Assembly: GCA_023665905.1 (NCBI GenBank)
Contig: JAMPDA010000004.1
Span: 1 to 64,000, forward strand
DNA from: Roseburia sp.
GTDB lineage: Bacteria > Bacillota > Clostridia > Christensenellales > Pumilibacteraceae
Length of the DNA: 64,000 nucleotides
Reading direction: 5' to 3'
Each line of letters opens with the position of its first letter. Positions within the stretch are counted from its first letter, which is position 1. Shown here one piece after another: positions 52,393-60,037 of the stretch. Both the position numbers and the translations under genes were made by a program. The notes beneath the pieces were generated by a model, which did not search any database, was not told the DNA's origin, and saw nothing but the letters and a program-made list of their open reading frames with translations.

Positions 52393-53621
52393 GTTTCGCC
52401 TCCTCCGTCCGCTTGGACTTTTACGTACTTACACTCCGCCTTGACGCCTTTTACGATGTCCTCGGCAAAAGCCATGCAGCACGGCGCGCCGCAAGCGCCG
52501 CAATCCATGTGCGGAAGGCTTGCGTATATTCGCTTGATTTCCATAGCCTTTTTCATTGCGACGGCGCGGTCATCGTCGAGCTTGAATATGTTTTTGGGCT
52601 CGTAAGCCACCGTGCGCGTGCACATGCTTATATCGATGTCGCCGCCGCCCGTAGCCGCCGTTTCGCGTCCGCCGAGGTCGTCGGCAAGCCGCACGAGACG
52701 GTTGCGCGCAAGGAACGGGTTTTCTATATTGAGCGTGCCGCCCACGCAGCCGCCGTGGCATGCGTAGAGCTGAAGATACTTGACGTCGCCAAGCTTGTCA
52801 TGCTCGAGTTCCTCGAGCACTCCGAGCACGTTGTCTATGCCGTCCGCCACGAGCACGGAGCGCGCGGGAAAACCGCAGATGGGCTCTATGTTTGCGCCGG
52901 ACATGACGCCGACGGCGCCTAATCGGCTTGCTCCGGACGGTTTTTTTATCTTGTTCATTTCGGCGAGCAGCTTTACGTACAGGCCTTTGATCGAAAGCAC
53001 GCCGTCCGTATCGGGATCGGCTCTGAATTTTAAAATATCCGCCGCGCACGGCGCGATGAGGAATACGCCCACGTCTTTGCGGTCGAGCCCGCGCTCCGCG
53101 GCGCGCTTTACGGCGAGCTTGACGGCTATGCGCTCGGGCTGACGCACGGGCGGAATGTGGCGTATAAGGTGCTCGTACTTTAGCTGTATAAGCCGAGTTA
53201 CGACAGGACAAACCGGTCCTATAAACGGCAGTCCGTCGCCGGTTTCGGACGCCGCGACTATCGCTTGGGAGTATGCGGCGGCGCACTCGCCCACATCGAC
53301 TACGTCGTCGAAGCCGAGCGCAATGAGCCCGTCGCGCACGTAGTTGGGGTCGCCGAGGTTGGCGAACTGTCCGTAGATAGCCGCCGAAACCACCGCGATC
53401 TTATATTTGAATTTTTCTATAGCGGAAAGCGGATCGGGCGTTTCGAGCTTGGCTTGAGTGGGACAAACGCGCACGCACTCGCCGCAGCCGACGCAACGGT
53501 CGTACATTATCATCGCTTTCCCACCGCGCACGCGAATAGCCTCCGTCGGGCACCGCTTCATGCAGTTGACGCAGCCGTTGCATTTGTCGCTATCCAGAAT
53601 GACAGGTATGTTTTTGTCCAT
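52389..53621 (-). CDS. Divergent, probably sensory [FeFe] hydrogenase-like protein
   Basis: A 410-residue protein. Two [4Fe-4S] motifs at the start (CNGCVNCMKRCPTEAI and CVGCGECVRVCPTQA) are followed by an H-cluster-like domain with altered motifs: L1 GPVCPVV instead of TSCCPxW, L2 APCAADI instead of MPCxxKxxE, L3 YACHGGCVGGTLN. The four cysteines that hold the H-cluster remain, but the conserved Lys and proton-path residues do not. A C-terminal MDCGACGAPCCMAFAED motif adds a further cluster. This matches regulatory, group C/D-like hydrogenases. With two HATPase and two DRTGG genes around it, a hydrogen or redox sensor role is likely. Confidence 0.85.
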   Translation of the reverse strand: MDKNIPVILDSDKCNGCVNCMKRCPTEAIRVRGGKAMIMYDRCVGCGECVRVCPTQAKLETPDPLSAIEKFKYKIAVVSAAIYGQFANLGDPNYVRDGLIALGFDDVVDVGECAAAYSQAIVAASETGDGLPFIGPVCPVVTRLIQLKYEHLIRHIPPVRQPERIAVKLAVKRAAERGLDRKDVGVFLIAPCAADILKFRADPDTDGVLSIKGLYVKLLAEMNKIKKPSGASRLGAVGVMSGANIEPICGFPARSVLVADGIDNVLGVLEELEHDKLGDVKYLQLYACHGGCVGGTLNIENPFLARNRLVRLADDLGGRETAATGGGDIDISMCTRTVAYEPKNIFKLDDDRAVAMKKAMEIKRIYASLPHMDCGACGAPCCMAFAEDIVKGVKAECKYVKVQADGGGET

Positions 53622-53681
53622 TGCCGTCCTTGAGATCTATGTCTGGTCAGTGTGGCGCGAAGGTCTTGTCGCGCCTCGCGC

Positions 53682-54104
53682 TCACAGATCGAATGTAAGA
53701 TAAATAGTCGTTCCTACGCCGACCTCGGACTCTATATCGAGTTTATCCGAGTATTTTTTCATATTGGGCAGTCCCATGCCGGCGCCGAACCCGAGTTCGC
53801 GTATCTCGTCGGACGCGGTGGAATACCCTTCTTGCATAGCCTGCTCTATATCGGCTATGCCCTTTCCGGTATCTTTAAGCTCCACGACCACGCTGTTATC
53901 CGTGATCTTTACCGTAGCCACGCCGCCGCCGCCGTGAATGACCATGTTCACTTCGCCTTCGTACATAGCTATGGCGACTTTTCTTATGACGTCGCTCGAC
54001 ACGCCTATGCTTTTTAGCGTGCGCTTAACGTCCTCGGACGCTTTGCCGCAGGAAACGAAATCGTCCCCGTCGACATTGTATGTAAGCGTCATCGTTTCGC
54101 TCAT
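53682..54104 (-). CDS. Anti-sigma-factor-like HATPase protein
   Basis: A 140-residue GHKL ATPase of the RsbW/SpoIIAB type. VAIAMYEGEVNMVIHGGGG is the N-box region, VVELKDTGKGIADIEQAM the G1 box and LGFGAGMGLPNMKKYSD the G2 box. Such proteins act as serine kinases or switch proteins that bind partners. The ATG at 54104 overlaps the stop of the upstream DRTGG gene; longer frames are spurious. No sigma factor or antagonist gene lies nearby, so the partner may be the hydrogenase-like protein itself. Confidence 0.88.
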   Translation of the reverse strand: MSETMTLTYNVDGDDFVSCGKASEDVKRTLKSIGVSSDVIRKVAIAMYEGEVNMVIHGGGGVATVKITDNSVVVELKDTGKGIADIEQAMQEGYSTASDEIRELGFGAGMGLPNMKKYSDKLDIESEVGVGTTIYLTFDL

Positions 54105-54454
54105 ATTGCTTTTCCGGCGTCCAGACCGGCGCGGTACAGCAGTCCGCAAGCCAGATACATGCGATAATCGGTGGACAGCAAAATTATACCCTTGCTTTCG
54201 GCGAGCTCTATGACCGACTTGTCGGGACGCTTGCCGCGCACAAACGCTATGCACACGATGTCCATCATCTCCGCGGTACGAACGACCTGCGGATTGCAAA
54301 GCCCGCTGAGCAAAAGCCCTTGATCCTTGACGTAAGCAAGCACGTCGCTCATCATATCCGAGCCGCAAGCGGAGTGTACTTCCGTGTTTTCCGCCAGATC
54401 GCCGCAGCAAAGCACTTCGGCGTTAAGTATCTGCGCTACTTCCGCTATCTTCAT
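54101..54454 (-). CDS. DRTGG-domain protein, copy 1, first gene of the hydrogenase operon
   Basis: A 117-residue single-domain protein (MKIAEVAQILNAEVLCCGDLAENTEVHSACGSDMMSDVLAYVKDQGLLLSGLCNPQVVRTAEMMDI...). The same domain occurs in copy 2 at 52084 in shortened form. It probably binds a ligand and conveys its level. The ATG at 54454 follows GGAGG by 5 bases; the in-frame TTG upstream contains the ribosome site and is not the start. The promoter is at 54484-54512. Confidence 0.82.
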   Translation of the reverse strand: MKIAEVAQILNAEVLCCGDLAENTEVHSACGSDMMSDVLAYVKDQGLLLSGLCNPQVVRTAEMMDIVCIAFVRGKRPDKSVIELAESKGIILLSTDYRMYLACGLLYRAGLDAGKAI

Positions 54455-54483
54455 CCAAACCTCCAATACTCATACTTGCGTCA

Positions 54484-54512
54484 ATGATAACATATTTTTC
54501 GACGGATTTCAA
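54484..54512 (-). promoter_or_regulatory. Sigma-A promoter of the hydrogenase operon
   Basis: -35 TTGAAA (54507-54512), 17-bp spacer, -10 TATCAT (54484-54489). A second AT-rich patch further upstream could hold a Rex-type site, but no clear Rex motif was recognised. Confidence 0.65.
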
Positions 54513-54636
54513 GTATTACAAAGATTATTTTATACAAACTTCGCAAAGTTAGTTATTGCTAACTCCACAGCAAGCAAAAAAAACGAAGCCCGTATTTGCG
54601 AACTCCGAATTTTTACCGATGTACACTTATGTAGAC

Positions 54637-55002
54637 TTACGATATCGTCGCGATCTCCGCGCCGAACGGCGTAAGAGCAAGACCGGCGAGCTTAAAGCAC
54701 TGTTTGCCGAACGGTATGCCGATTATGGTTATGCACCACAGGATACCCGCAAGTCCGAACCCTATCGCCAAGAACAATCCGCCGAATATTATCCAGATGA
54801 CGTTGGCAATGGGATGCTTGCCGAAATTCTTTTGAGCGTCCCTGCCGAACGGCCAAAGCGAGAGCTTTGCCAACTTGAACGCCTGCAGACCGAACGGTAT
54901 GCCGATTATGGTTATGCACCACAAAAGTCCGGTAACAAACCAACCGATAGCCGTCCACAATCCCGTAAACAATAGCCACAAAATGTTTCCGATCAACCTC
55001 AT
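54637..55002 (-). CDS. YccF-domain inner membrane protein
   Basis: A 121-residue membrane protein with an internal duplication: the block GLLWCITIIGIPFGLQAFKLAKLSLWPFG (about 25-53) recurs as GILWCITIIGIPFGKQCFKLAGLALTPFG (about 85-113). This is the YccF (DUF307) family, whose function is unknown. AGGAGG precedes the ATG; a promoter with TTGACA, 16-bp spacer and TATAAA is at 55026-55053. Single-gene unit. Confidence 0.9.
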   Translation of the reverse strand: MRLIGNILWLLFTGLWTAIGWFVTGLLWCITIIGIPFGLQAFKLAKLSLWPFGRDAQKNFGKHPIANVIWIIFGGLFLAIGFGLAGILWCITIIGIPFGKQCFKLAGLALTPFGAEIATIS

Positions 55003-55025
55003 TTTCGTACCTCCTTATAGATTTT

Positions 55026-55053
55026 TTTATAGTCTAACATATATGTATGTCAA
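55026..55053 (-). promoter_or_regulatory. Promoter of the YccF gene
   Basis: -35 TTGACA (55048-55053), 16-bp spacer, -10 TATAAA (55026-55031). A second TTGACA lies six bases further upstream. Confidence 0.6.
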
Positions 55054-55108
55054 TGTCAATATCAATACATTTTAGAAAAAATGTCGATATTTTATGAAAA
55101 AACCGTGT

Positions 55109-55997
55109 ATTATTTCAACATACGCGAGAACTGCTAAACCACCTGTTTGACATTTCGACCGTAGCGACGAAGTATAACCACTCGCTTGCCATTTCGACCG
55201 TAGCGACGAAAGCCTTTTCCACCCGATGTCATTTCGACCGGAGCGAGCAATAGCGAGCGGAGCGGAGAAATCCAGCGGCTTTGCCGCGCATGGCGGCGCA
55301 AGCCGCAAGTGAAGATGTAAAAGAGAAAAGTGAAAATGTAAGTGGTTGAGCTTTACCACCTTGCGGCGGATCGCCTGGATCTCTCCACGCGCATTGCTCC
55401 GCAATGCTTGGTCGAGATGACAAGATGTTTGTTTTACCGCTTCACATTGCGACAACGCCCAACCACCGTTTTGTCATTTCGACCTACGCGAGATAAGCTC
55501 ATATCACCGTTTTGTCATTTCGACCTATGCGAGTACAGCCAAACCACCTTCTTGTCATTTCGACCTGCGCGAGATAAGCTCAACCACCGTTTTGTCATTT
55601 CGACCGAAGCGAGCGACAGCGAGCGGAGCGGAGAAATCCAGGCGCGAAGCGCCGCACTTGTATATTGTAAAGCTGTAGTAAAGCCGCTCAACCCTGCGGC
55701 GGTTCGCCTAGACCTCTCGACTGCGCTCGAGGTGACAAAACGTTGATTGGGGTGCGCGGGACTTATAAAAGCTTGCTTTGATTTAATGAAAGCAGACAAG
55801 CTCATATCACCGTCTTGTCATTTCGACCTATGCGAGAACAGCTCAACACCTTTATGTCATTTCGACCGGAGCGAGCGATAACGAGCGGAGCGGAGAAATC
55901 CATGCGCGTAAGCGCCGCATTGCCAAAAGTATAGCTTTTCATTTATGCGGCTACGCCAAAGACCTCTCGACTGCGCTCGAGGTGACATGACGGTGAT
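55109..55997. repeat. Dense array of short interspersed palindromic repeats
   Basis: At least nine copies of CATTTCGACC on the plus strand (for example near 55151, 55190, 55231, 55475, 55516, 55555, 55596, 55820, 55860) and three copies of the opposite orientation (CGAGATGACA or CGAGGTGACA near 55413, 55726, 55977). Three larger inverted units start with ACCGGAGCGAGC or similar, run through GCGGAGCGGAGAAATCC and end in the opposite half. Between them lies a tandem series of about 40-bp units (about 55460-55625). No credible gene is inside. It resembles REP/MITE-type repeats. Confidence 0.8.
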
Positions 55998-56055
55998 TGG
56001 ACCGCGAGGCTTTATGACTTTACCAAAGCTCATTCGACGGCGCCGCCGCCACGCG

Positions 56056-57444
56056 TTATTTTATGTCGGCTTTCAACGCTCTGTCGATCTGTTCCGCGGC
56101 GGACTTGCCGGCGCCCATTGCGAGTATGACGGTAGCCGCGCCCGTGACCGCGTCGCCGCCGGCGTAGACGTGCTCGCGCGTAGTCATTCCGTTTTCGTCG
56201 GTGATGATCCCACCCCACTTCTGCGTCTCTATGCCCTTGGTGGTGTTTTTAATGAGCGGATTGGGCGATGTGCCGATAGCGACTATGACAGTGTCCACAT
56301 CGAGCTCGAACTCGCTGCCGGCTATCTGGACGGGACGGCGGCGACCGGACGCGTCGGGCTCGCCGAGCTGCATTTTTACGCACTTGAGCGCGCGAACGTT
56401 TTTGTGCTCGTCGCCAAGCACTTCCGTCGGCGCGGTGAGCATGACAAACTCCACACCCTCCTCTTTTGCGTGCTCCACTTCTTCCTTGCGCGCAGGGAGC
56501 TCCGTTTCGCTTCGGCGATACACTATCATGACGCGCTCCGCGCCGAGGCGCAGTGCACAACGCGCGGCGTCCATGGCGACATTGCCGCCGCCGACGACGG
56601 CGACCGCGCGGCTGTCCTTGACGGGCGTTGCGGAGTCCTTTTTATACGCTTTCATCAGGTTGACGCGCGTCAAAAACTCGTTGGCGGAGTACACGCCCTT
56701 GAGGTCCTCGCCGGGCACTTTCATAAAGTTGGGCAGTCCTGCGCCGCTCCCTATAAAGACCGCGTCGTAGCCGTCGGCAAAAAGCTCGTCGATCATGACG
56801 GTGCGCCCGACTACGGTGTTCGTTTCGAAAACGACACCGCGCTCTTTTAAATTCCGTATTTCGCACTCGACGATCGATTTGGGCAGGCGGAACTCGGGTA
56901 TGCCGTACACCAAAACGCCGCCGGCGGTATGTAATGCCTCGAAAACGGTGACGCCGTAGCCGCGGTTTATGAGCTCGCCGGCGCACGAAAGTCCTGCCGG
57001 TCCCGATCCGACGACGGCGACGCGCTTGCCGCTTTCGTCCGCTTTTTTTCCGCCGCCGCGCTTGTGCGCGTTGTGATAGTCGGCTACGAACCGCTCCAAA
57101 CGCCCTATCGCCACGGGCTCGCCGTTCTTGCCGCGGACGCACTTGCTCTCGCACTGCGTTTCCTGCGGACAAACCCTGCCGCAGACGGCAGCGAGCGAGC
57201 TGGACTGCGCTATAACTGCATACGCGCCCTCGTAGTCGCCCTGAGCGACCTTGCCTATAAACTCGGGAATATCTATGCCGACGGGACAGCCGCTTCGGCA
57301 CGGCTTATTTTTGCAGTTCAGACAGCGTTCGGCTTCCGCCCGCGCCTGTTCTTCGGTGTAGCCGAGCGCCACCTCGTCGAAGTTTTTGGCGCGGACCTTA
57401 GGCTCTTGCGTGGGCATGGGATTTTTTACTTTAGACATATTCAT
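56056..57444 (-). CDS. nfnB: NfnB-type NADPH subunit (glutamate synthase small chain-like)
   Basis: A 462-residue FAD/NADPH protein. CLNCKNKPCRSGCPVGIDIPEFI and CGRVCPQETQCESKCVRG hold two [4Fe-4S] clusters; VAVVGSGPAGLSCAGELINRGYGVTVFE is the FAD Rossmann fold, VAVVGGGNVAMDAARCALRLGAERVMIVYRRS the NADPH fold, and YAGGDAVTGAATVILAMGAGK the FAD C-terminal motif. Next to NfnA it forms the electron-bifurcating NADH-dependent ferredoxin:NADP+ oxidoreductase rather than glutamate synthase, because no large GltB subunit is present. Confidence 0.9.
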   Translation of the reverse strand: MNMSKVKNPMPTQEPKVRAKNFDEVALGYTEEQARAEAERCLNCKNKPCRSGCPVGIDIPEFIGKVAQGDYEGAYAVIAQSSSLAAVCGRVCPQETQCESKCVRGKNGEPVAIGRLERFVADYHNAHKRGGGKKADESGKRVAVVGSGPAGLSCAGELINRGYGVTVFEALHTAGGVLVYGIPEFRLPKSIVECEIRNLKERGVVFETNTVVGRTVMIDELFADGYDAVFIGSGAGLPNFMKVPGEDLKGVYSANEFLTRVNLMKAYKKDSATPVKDSRAVAVVGGGNVAMDAARCALRLGAERVMIVYRRSETELPARKEEVEHAKEEGVEFVMLTAPTEVLGDEHKNVRALKCVKMQLGEPDASGRRRPVQIAGSEFELDVDTVIVAIGTSPNPLIKNTTKGIETQKWGGIITDENGMTTREHVYAGGDAVTGAATVILAMGAGKSAAEQIDRALKADIK

Positions 57445-57540
57445 AACGGTTTATCCTTTTGTTGACCGCGTTGCAAGGACGCGACGCGGCGGAGTACGGC
57501 GCACTGCGCCGACGCACGGGATATGCTTTTTCGGACATTA

Positions 57541-58371
57541 TTATTTAAACAGATTACATTCTTTTTCGTAAGCGCGGCGCTCGAAATCGGCGTACATCTT
57601 GCCGCGCTCTATCGCCTCGTCGAAATCGACCTTGTGCCCGTCGAAGTCGGGTCCGTCCACGCATGCGAACTTCATTTCGCCGCCGACGGTGAGGCGACAG
57701 CCGCCGCACATGCCCGTCCCGTCTATCATTATCGGGTTCATGGACACCACGGTCTTTATCCCGTACTTTTCGGTGAGCTTGCAGACGAACTTCATCATGA
57801 CGAGCGGACCGATGGCGATGACCTCGTCGTAATCGTTGCCGGCGTCTATCAGCTCTTTGAGCGCGTCGGTGACGAGCCCTTTTTTGCCTGCCGACCCGTC
57901 GTCCGTGACCAAGCGGAACTCACGAGAGCACGCCTCGAACTCGTCTTTGAGTATTATCAAATCCTTGTTGCGAAAGCCGATTATCGAATGTACTTCCGCG
58001 CCGAGCGCATGCAGCTTTTTGGCGGTGGGGAGCGCAATGGCGCAGCCCACTCCGCCGCCGACGACGGCGACGCGCTTAAGTCCGTCGAGCTCTGTGGGAT
58101 TGCCGAGCGGACCTACAAAGTCGCTCAGACAGTCGCCGACTTTAAGCCTGTCCAGCCGGTGCGTCGTCGCTCCGACTATCTGATATATTACGGTCACAGT
58201 TCCGCGCTCCGCGTCGTAGTCCGCGATAGTGAGCGGTATCCGCTCCCCCTCCGAGTCCGCCCGAAGAATGATAAACATGCCCGGCTGCGCCTTTTTTGCG
58301 ACGCGCGGCGCGCTTATCACCATTCGCGTGACGGTGGGATTGAGCGGCGTTTTTTCGAGTATCTCGTACAT
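57541..58371 (-). CDS. nfnA: NfnA-type ferredoxin:NAD(P) reductase subunit
   Basis: A 276-residue protein of the ferredoxin-NADP reductase family with FAD (ERIPLTIADYD), an NAD-binding loop (VAVVGGGVGCAIALPTAKKL) and a C-terminal [2Fe-2S] cluster motif (DGTGMCGGCRLTVGGEMKFACVDGPDFDG). With NfnB it couples NADH and reduced ferredoxin to NADP+ reduction. The ATG at 58371 follows AAGGA by 7 bases. The 96-base gap to nfnB holds no gene. Confidence 0.9.
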   Translation of the reverse strand: MYEILEKTPLNPTVTRMVISAPRVAKKAQPGMFIILRADSEGERIPLTIADYDAERGTVTVIYQIVGATTHRLDRLKVGDCLSDFVGPLGNPTELDGLKRVAVVGGGVGCAIALPTAKKLHALGAEVHSIIGFRNKDLIILKDEFEACSREFRLVTDDGSAGKKGLVTDALKELIDAGNDYDEVIAIGPLVMMKFVCKLTEKYGIKTVVSMNPIMIDGTGMCGGCRLTVGGEMKFACVDGPDFDGHKVDFDEAIERGKMYADFERRAYEKECNLFK

Positions 58372-58439
58372 ACTTGTTTCCTTATGTGTTTTTGTGCGGA
58401 CCGCAGACAGCTTTACGCGCGACTTTTGCGGTCGATTAC

Positions 58440-58468
58440 ATTCTACCACAATCCGCGCGATATATCAA
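58440..58468 (-). promoter_or_regulatory. Sigma-A promoter of nfnAB
   Basis: -35 TTGATA (58463-58468), 17-bp spacer, -10 TAGAAT (58440-58445). Confidence 0.6.
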
Positions 58469-58486
58469 GTATTTGAAATGACACAT

Positions 58487-59206
58487 TTATGCATTGAGCA
58501 CAGCAATAACCTCCGCCACGGCGCGCACATGTATGTACCGTATGTACGACAGCACGCTTCTGCCCTGTGGAATGGAATACTCGCACACCGCTTCCAGCGC
58601 TGTCTTTAAGTACTCGCTGTCCGCAAGGCATGCCGCTTTTTCGAGCCTGATAAGCGCGGCGCGCACCGCGTGCTCCGCCGCCGAATCGGAAATATTGCCG
58701 CGGTCGAGTTCCGTCGCCGCGGTCATGACCGTATCGAACCATTCGCCTGCCAGATACTCGAGCGCCGCGCGGTCGCCGTCCGCATGCGCGGACTGCGCAA
58801 GCGACAGTGCAAAGTAGTGCGAGCCCGAATTGACCGAAACGAGCGTCTTGACGTCCGCTTCTCTGTCGTACACCGCCGCCACGGTGTGATAACTGCCGTC
58901 GTTGTAGATATAACCGGCGCCGCCGCGCTCGACGGCATACTGCGAGGTCTTGAGCGCTTCCGTCCTGTCCGTTTCCTGCGCGATAGCCAAAAAATAGAAT
59001 GTCTTTCCGGCAAACACGGGCGTGCCGCTCGCGGTTTGAGTTCGTGACAGAAAATAAACGAGCGCGCATATCCCTGCCGTAAGCATGAGCAATATGGCTA
59101 TCAATACGCCGGCGGCGGCCTTGCCGCGCCGCGGCTTCTTGTAGTCGGACGCGCGCTTATACGAGCCTCTCGACACTAAATATGCGCCCGAATCGTATTC
59201 TTTCAT
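58487..59206 (-). CDS. Single-pass membrane protein with SPOR-like extracellular domain
   Basis: A 239-residue protein with a basic cytoplasmic start (SRGSYKRASDYKKPRRGK), one membrane helix (about 31-54) and an extracellular part. The first 70 residues outside (FYFLAIAQETDRTEALKTSQYAVERGGAGYIYNDGSYHTVAAVYDREADVKTLV) fit a SPOR domain, which binds denuded peptidoglycan at division or sporulation sites; this is a fold-level guess. The remaining helical region is unrecognised. It lies just before nfnAB on the same strand, but has a separate start region. Confidence 0.65.
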   Translation of the reverse strand: MKEYDSGAYLVSRGSYKRASDYKKPRRGKAAAGVLIAILLMLTAGICALVYFLSRTQTASGTPVFAGKTFYFLAIAQETDRTEALKTSQYAVERGGAGYIYNDGSYHTVAAVYDREADVKTLVSVNSGSHYFALSLAQSAHADGDRAALEYLAGEWFDTVMTAATELDRGNISDSAAEHAVRAALIRLEKAACLADSEYLKTALEAVCEYSIPQGRSVLSYIRYIHVRAVAEVIAVLNA

Positions 59207-59213
59207 GCGGTCC

Positions 59214-59242
59214 TTGCCTTTGGCGAAATTATGTGATAAAAT
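59214..59242 (+). promoter_or_regulatory. Promoter of the DUF6062 gene
   Basis: -35 TTGCCT (59214-59219), 17-bp spacer, -10 TAAAAT (59237-59242). Confidence 0.5.
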
Positions 59243-59308
59243 ATATGAGTACGGGGTGGCGACTAACGCTTTCTGTGTAAACCATTATATTAATTTCGAG
59301 GTGACATT

Positions 59309-59986
59309 ATGCGCTATCAGATACGCACCGCGCCGATATGGGACGCGTACCGCGACAGCAAAAACGGCTGTCCGCTCTGCGCGCTGCACAAAAGCCGCGA
59401 GCAAAAACTCGTTTCGCAATATCTTGCCGACAACGTTATGGACCCCGATTTTCGCGTCGCGTCGAACGCCGTGGGCTTTTGCGCCGATCACATACGCGCG
59501 ATGTACGCCGGTCAAAACAAGCTCGGGCTCGCATTGCAACTCGAAACGCGCGCGGCGGCGCTTTGCGAACTCATAGACAAGCCGCCGACGGACAAAAAAT
59601 CGGCAAGAAAGACAAAAGACTGTCTGGACGCGCACTGCGGTTGCGTCATTTGCTCGTCGCTCGACGAAACCATGCCGCGCTATTACAGAACGGTCGCGGA
59701 AATGTACGGCGCAGAGGACGAGTTCCCGTCGCTTTTCGCCGAGGCGACGCATTGCGTCAAGCACGCGACGCTGTTGTTCGGCACGGCGGAATACGCCGGC
59801 AAAAAAACGGGTGCGTTCCTCGCCGACCTTACTGCGTCGCTCAAGCGCGACCTAAAGCGCACCGAAAAAGAACTGCGCGCCTTTGCGGACTGCTTCGACT
59901 TTAAAAATGCCGGCGCGCGTCCCGACCCGACGGCGATAACTCGCGCTATCGCGCTTTTGATAACACCCGATATAGAACACCCGTAA
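59309..59986 (+). CDS. DUF6062-family protein
   Basis: A 225-residue soluble protein. CPLCALHKSREQKLVSQYLADNVMDPDFRVASNAVGFCADHIRAMYAGQNKLGLALQLET and later CGCVICSSLDETMPRYY with CVKHATLL form two CxxC...C..H modules typical of this family and suggestive of zinc or iron-sulfur binding. Found widely in Clostridia; function unknown. AGGTGA precedes the ATG. The stop codon lies inside the terminator hairpin at 59977-60006. Confidence 0.8.
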   Translation: MRYQIRTAPIWDAYRDSKNGCPLCALHKSREQKLVSQYLADNVMDPDFRVASNAVGFCADHIRAMYAGQNKLGLALQLETRAAALCELIDKPPTDKKSARKTKDCLDAHCGCVICSSLDETMPRYYRTVAEMYGAEDEFPSLFAEATHCVKHATLLFGTAEYAGKKTGAFLADLTASLKRDLKRTEKELRAFADCFDFKNAGARPDPTAITRAIALLITPDIEHP

Positions 59987-60006
59987 ACCGTTCGGTTTAC
60001 GGGTGT
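59977..60006 (+). terminator. Terminator overlapping the DUF6062 stop codon
   Basis: ACACCCGTAAACC (59977-59989) pairs perfectly with GGTTTACGGGTGT (59994-60006), followed by TTTCCTTT. The TAA stop is within the left arm. Confidence 0.8.
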
Positions 60007-60037
60007 TTCCTTTGACATGAAGATTTTATTGGACGGC

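Noticed and set aside
55109..55997. CRISPR array
   Set aside because: Repeats occur in both orientations, with unequal spacing and internal palindromes, the intervening sequences are themselves partly repeated, and no cas genes are present.
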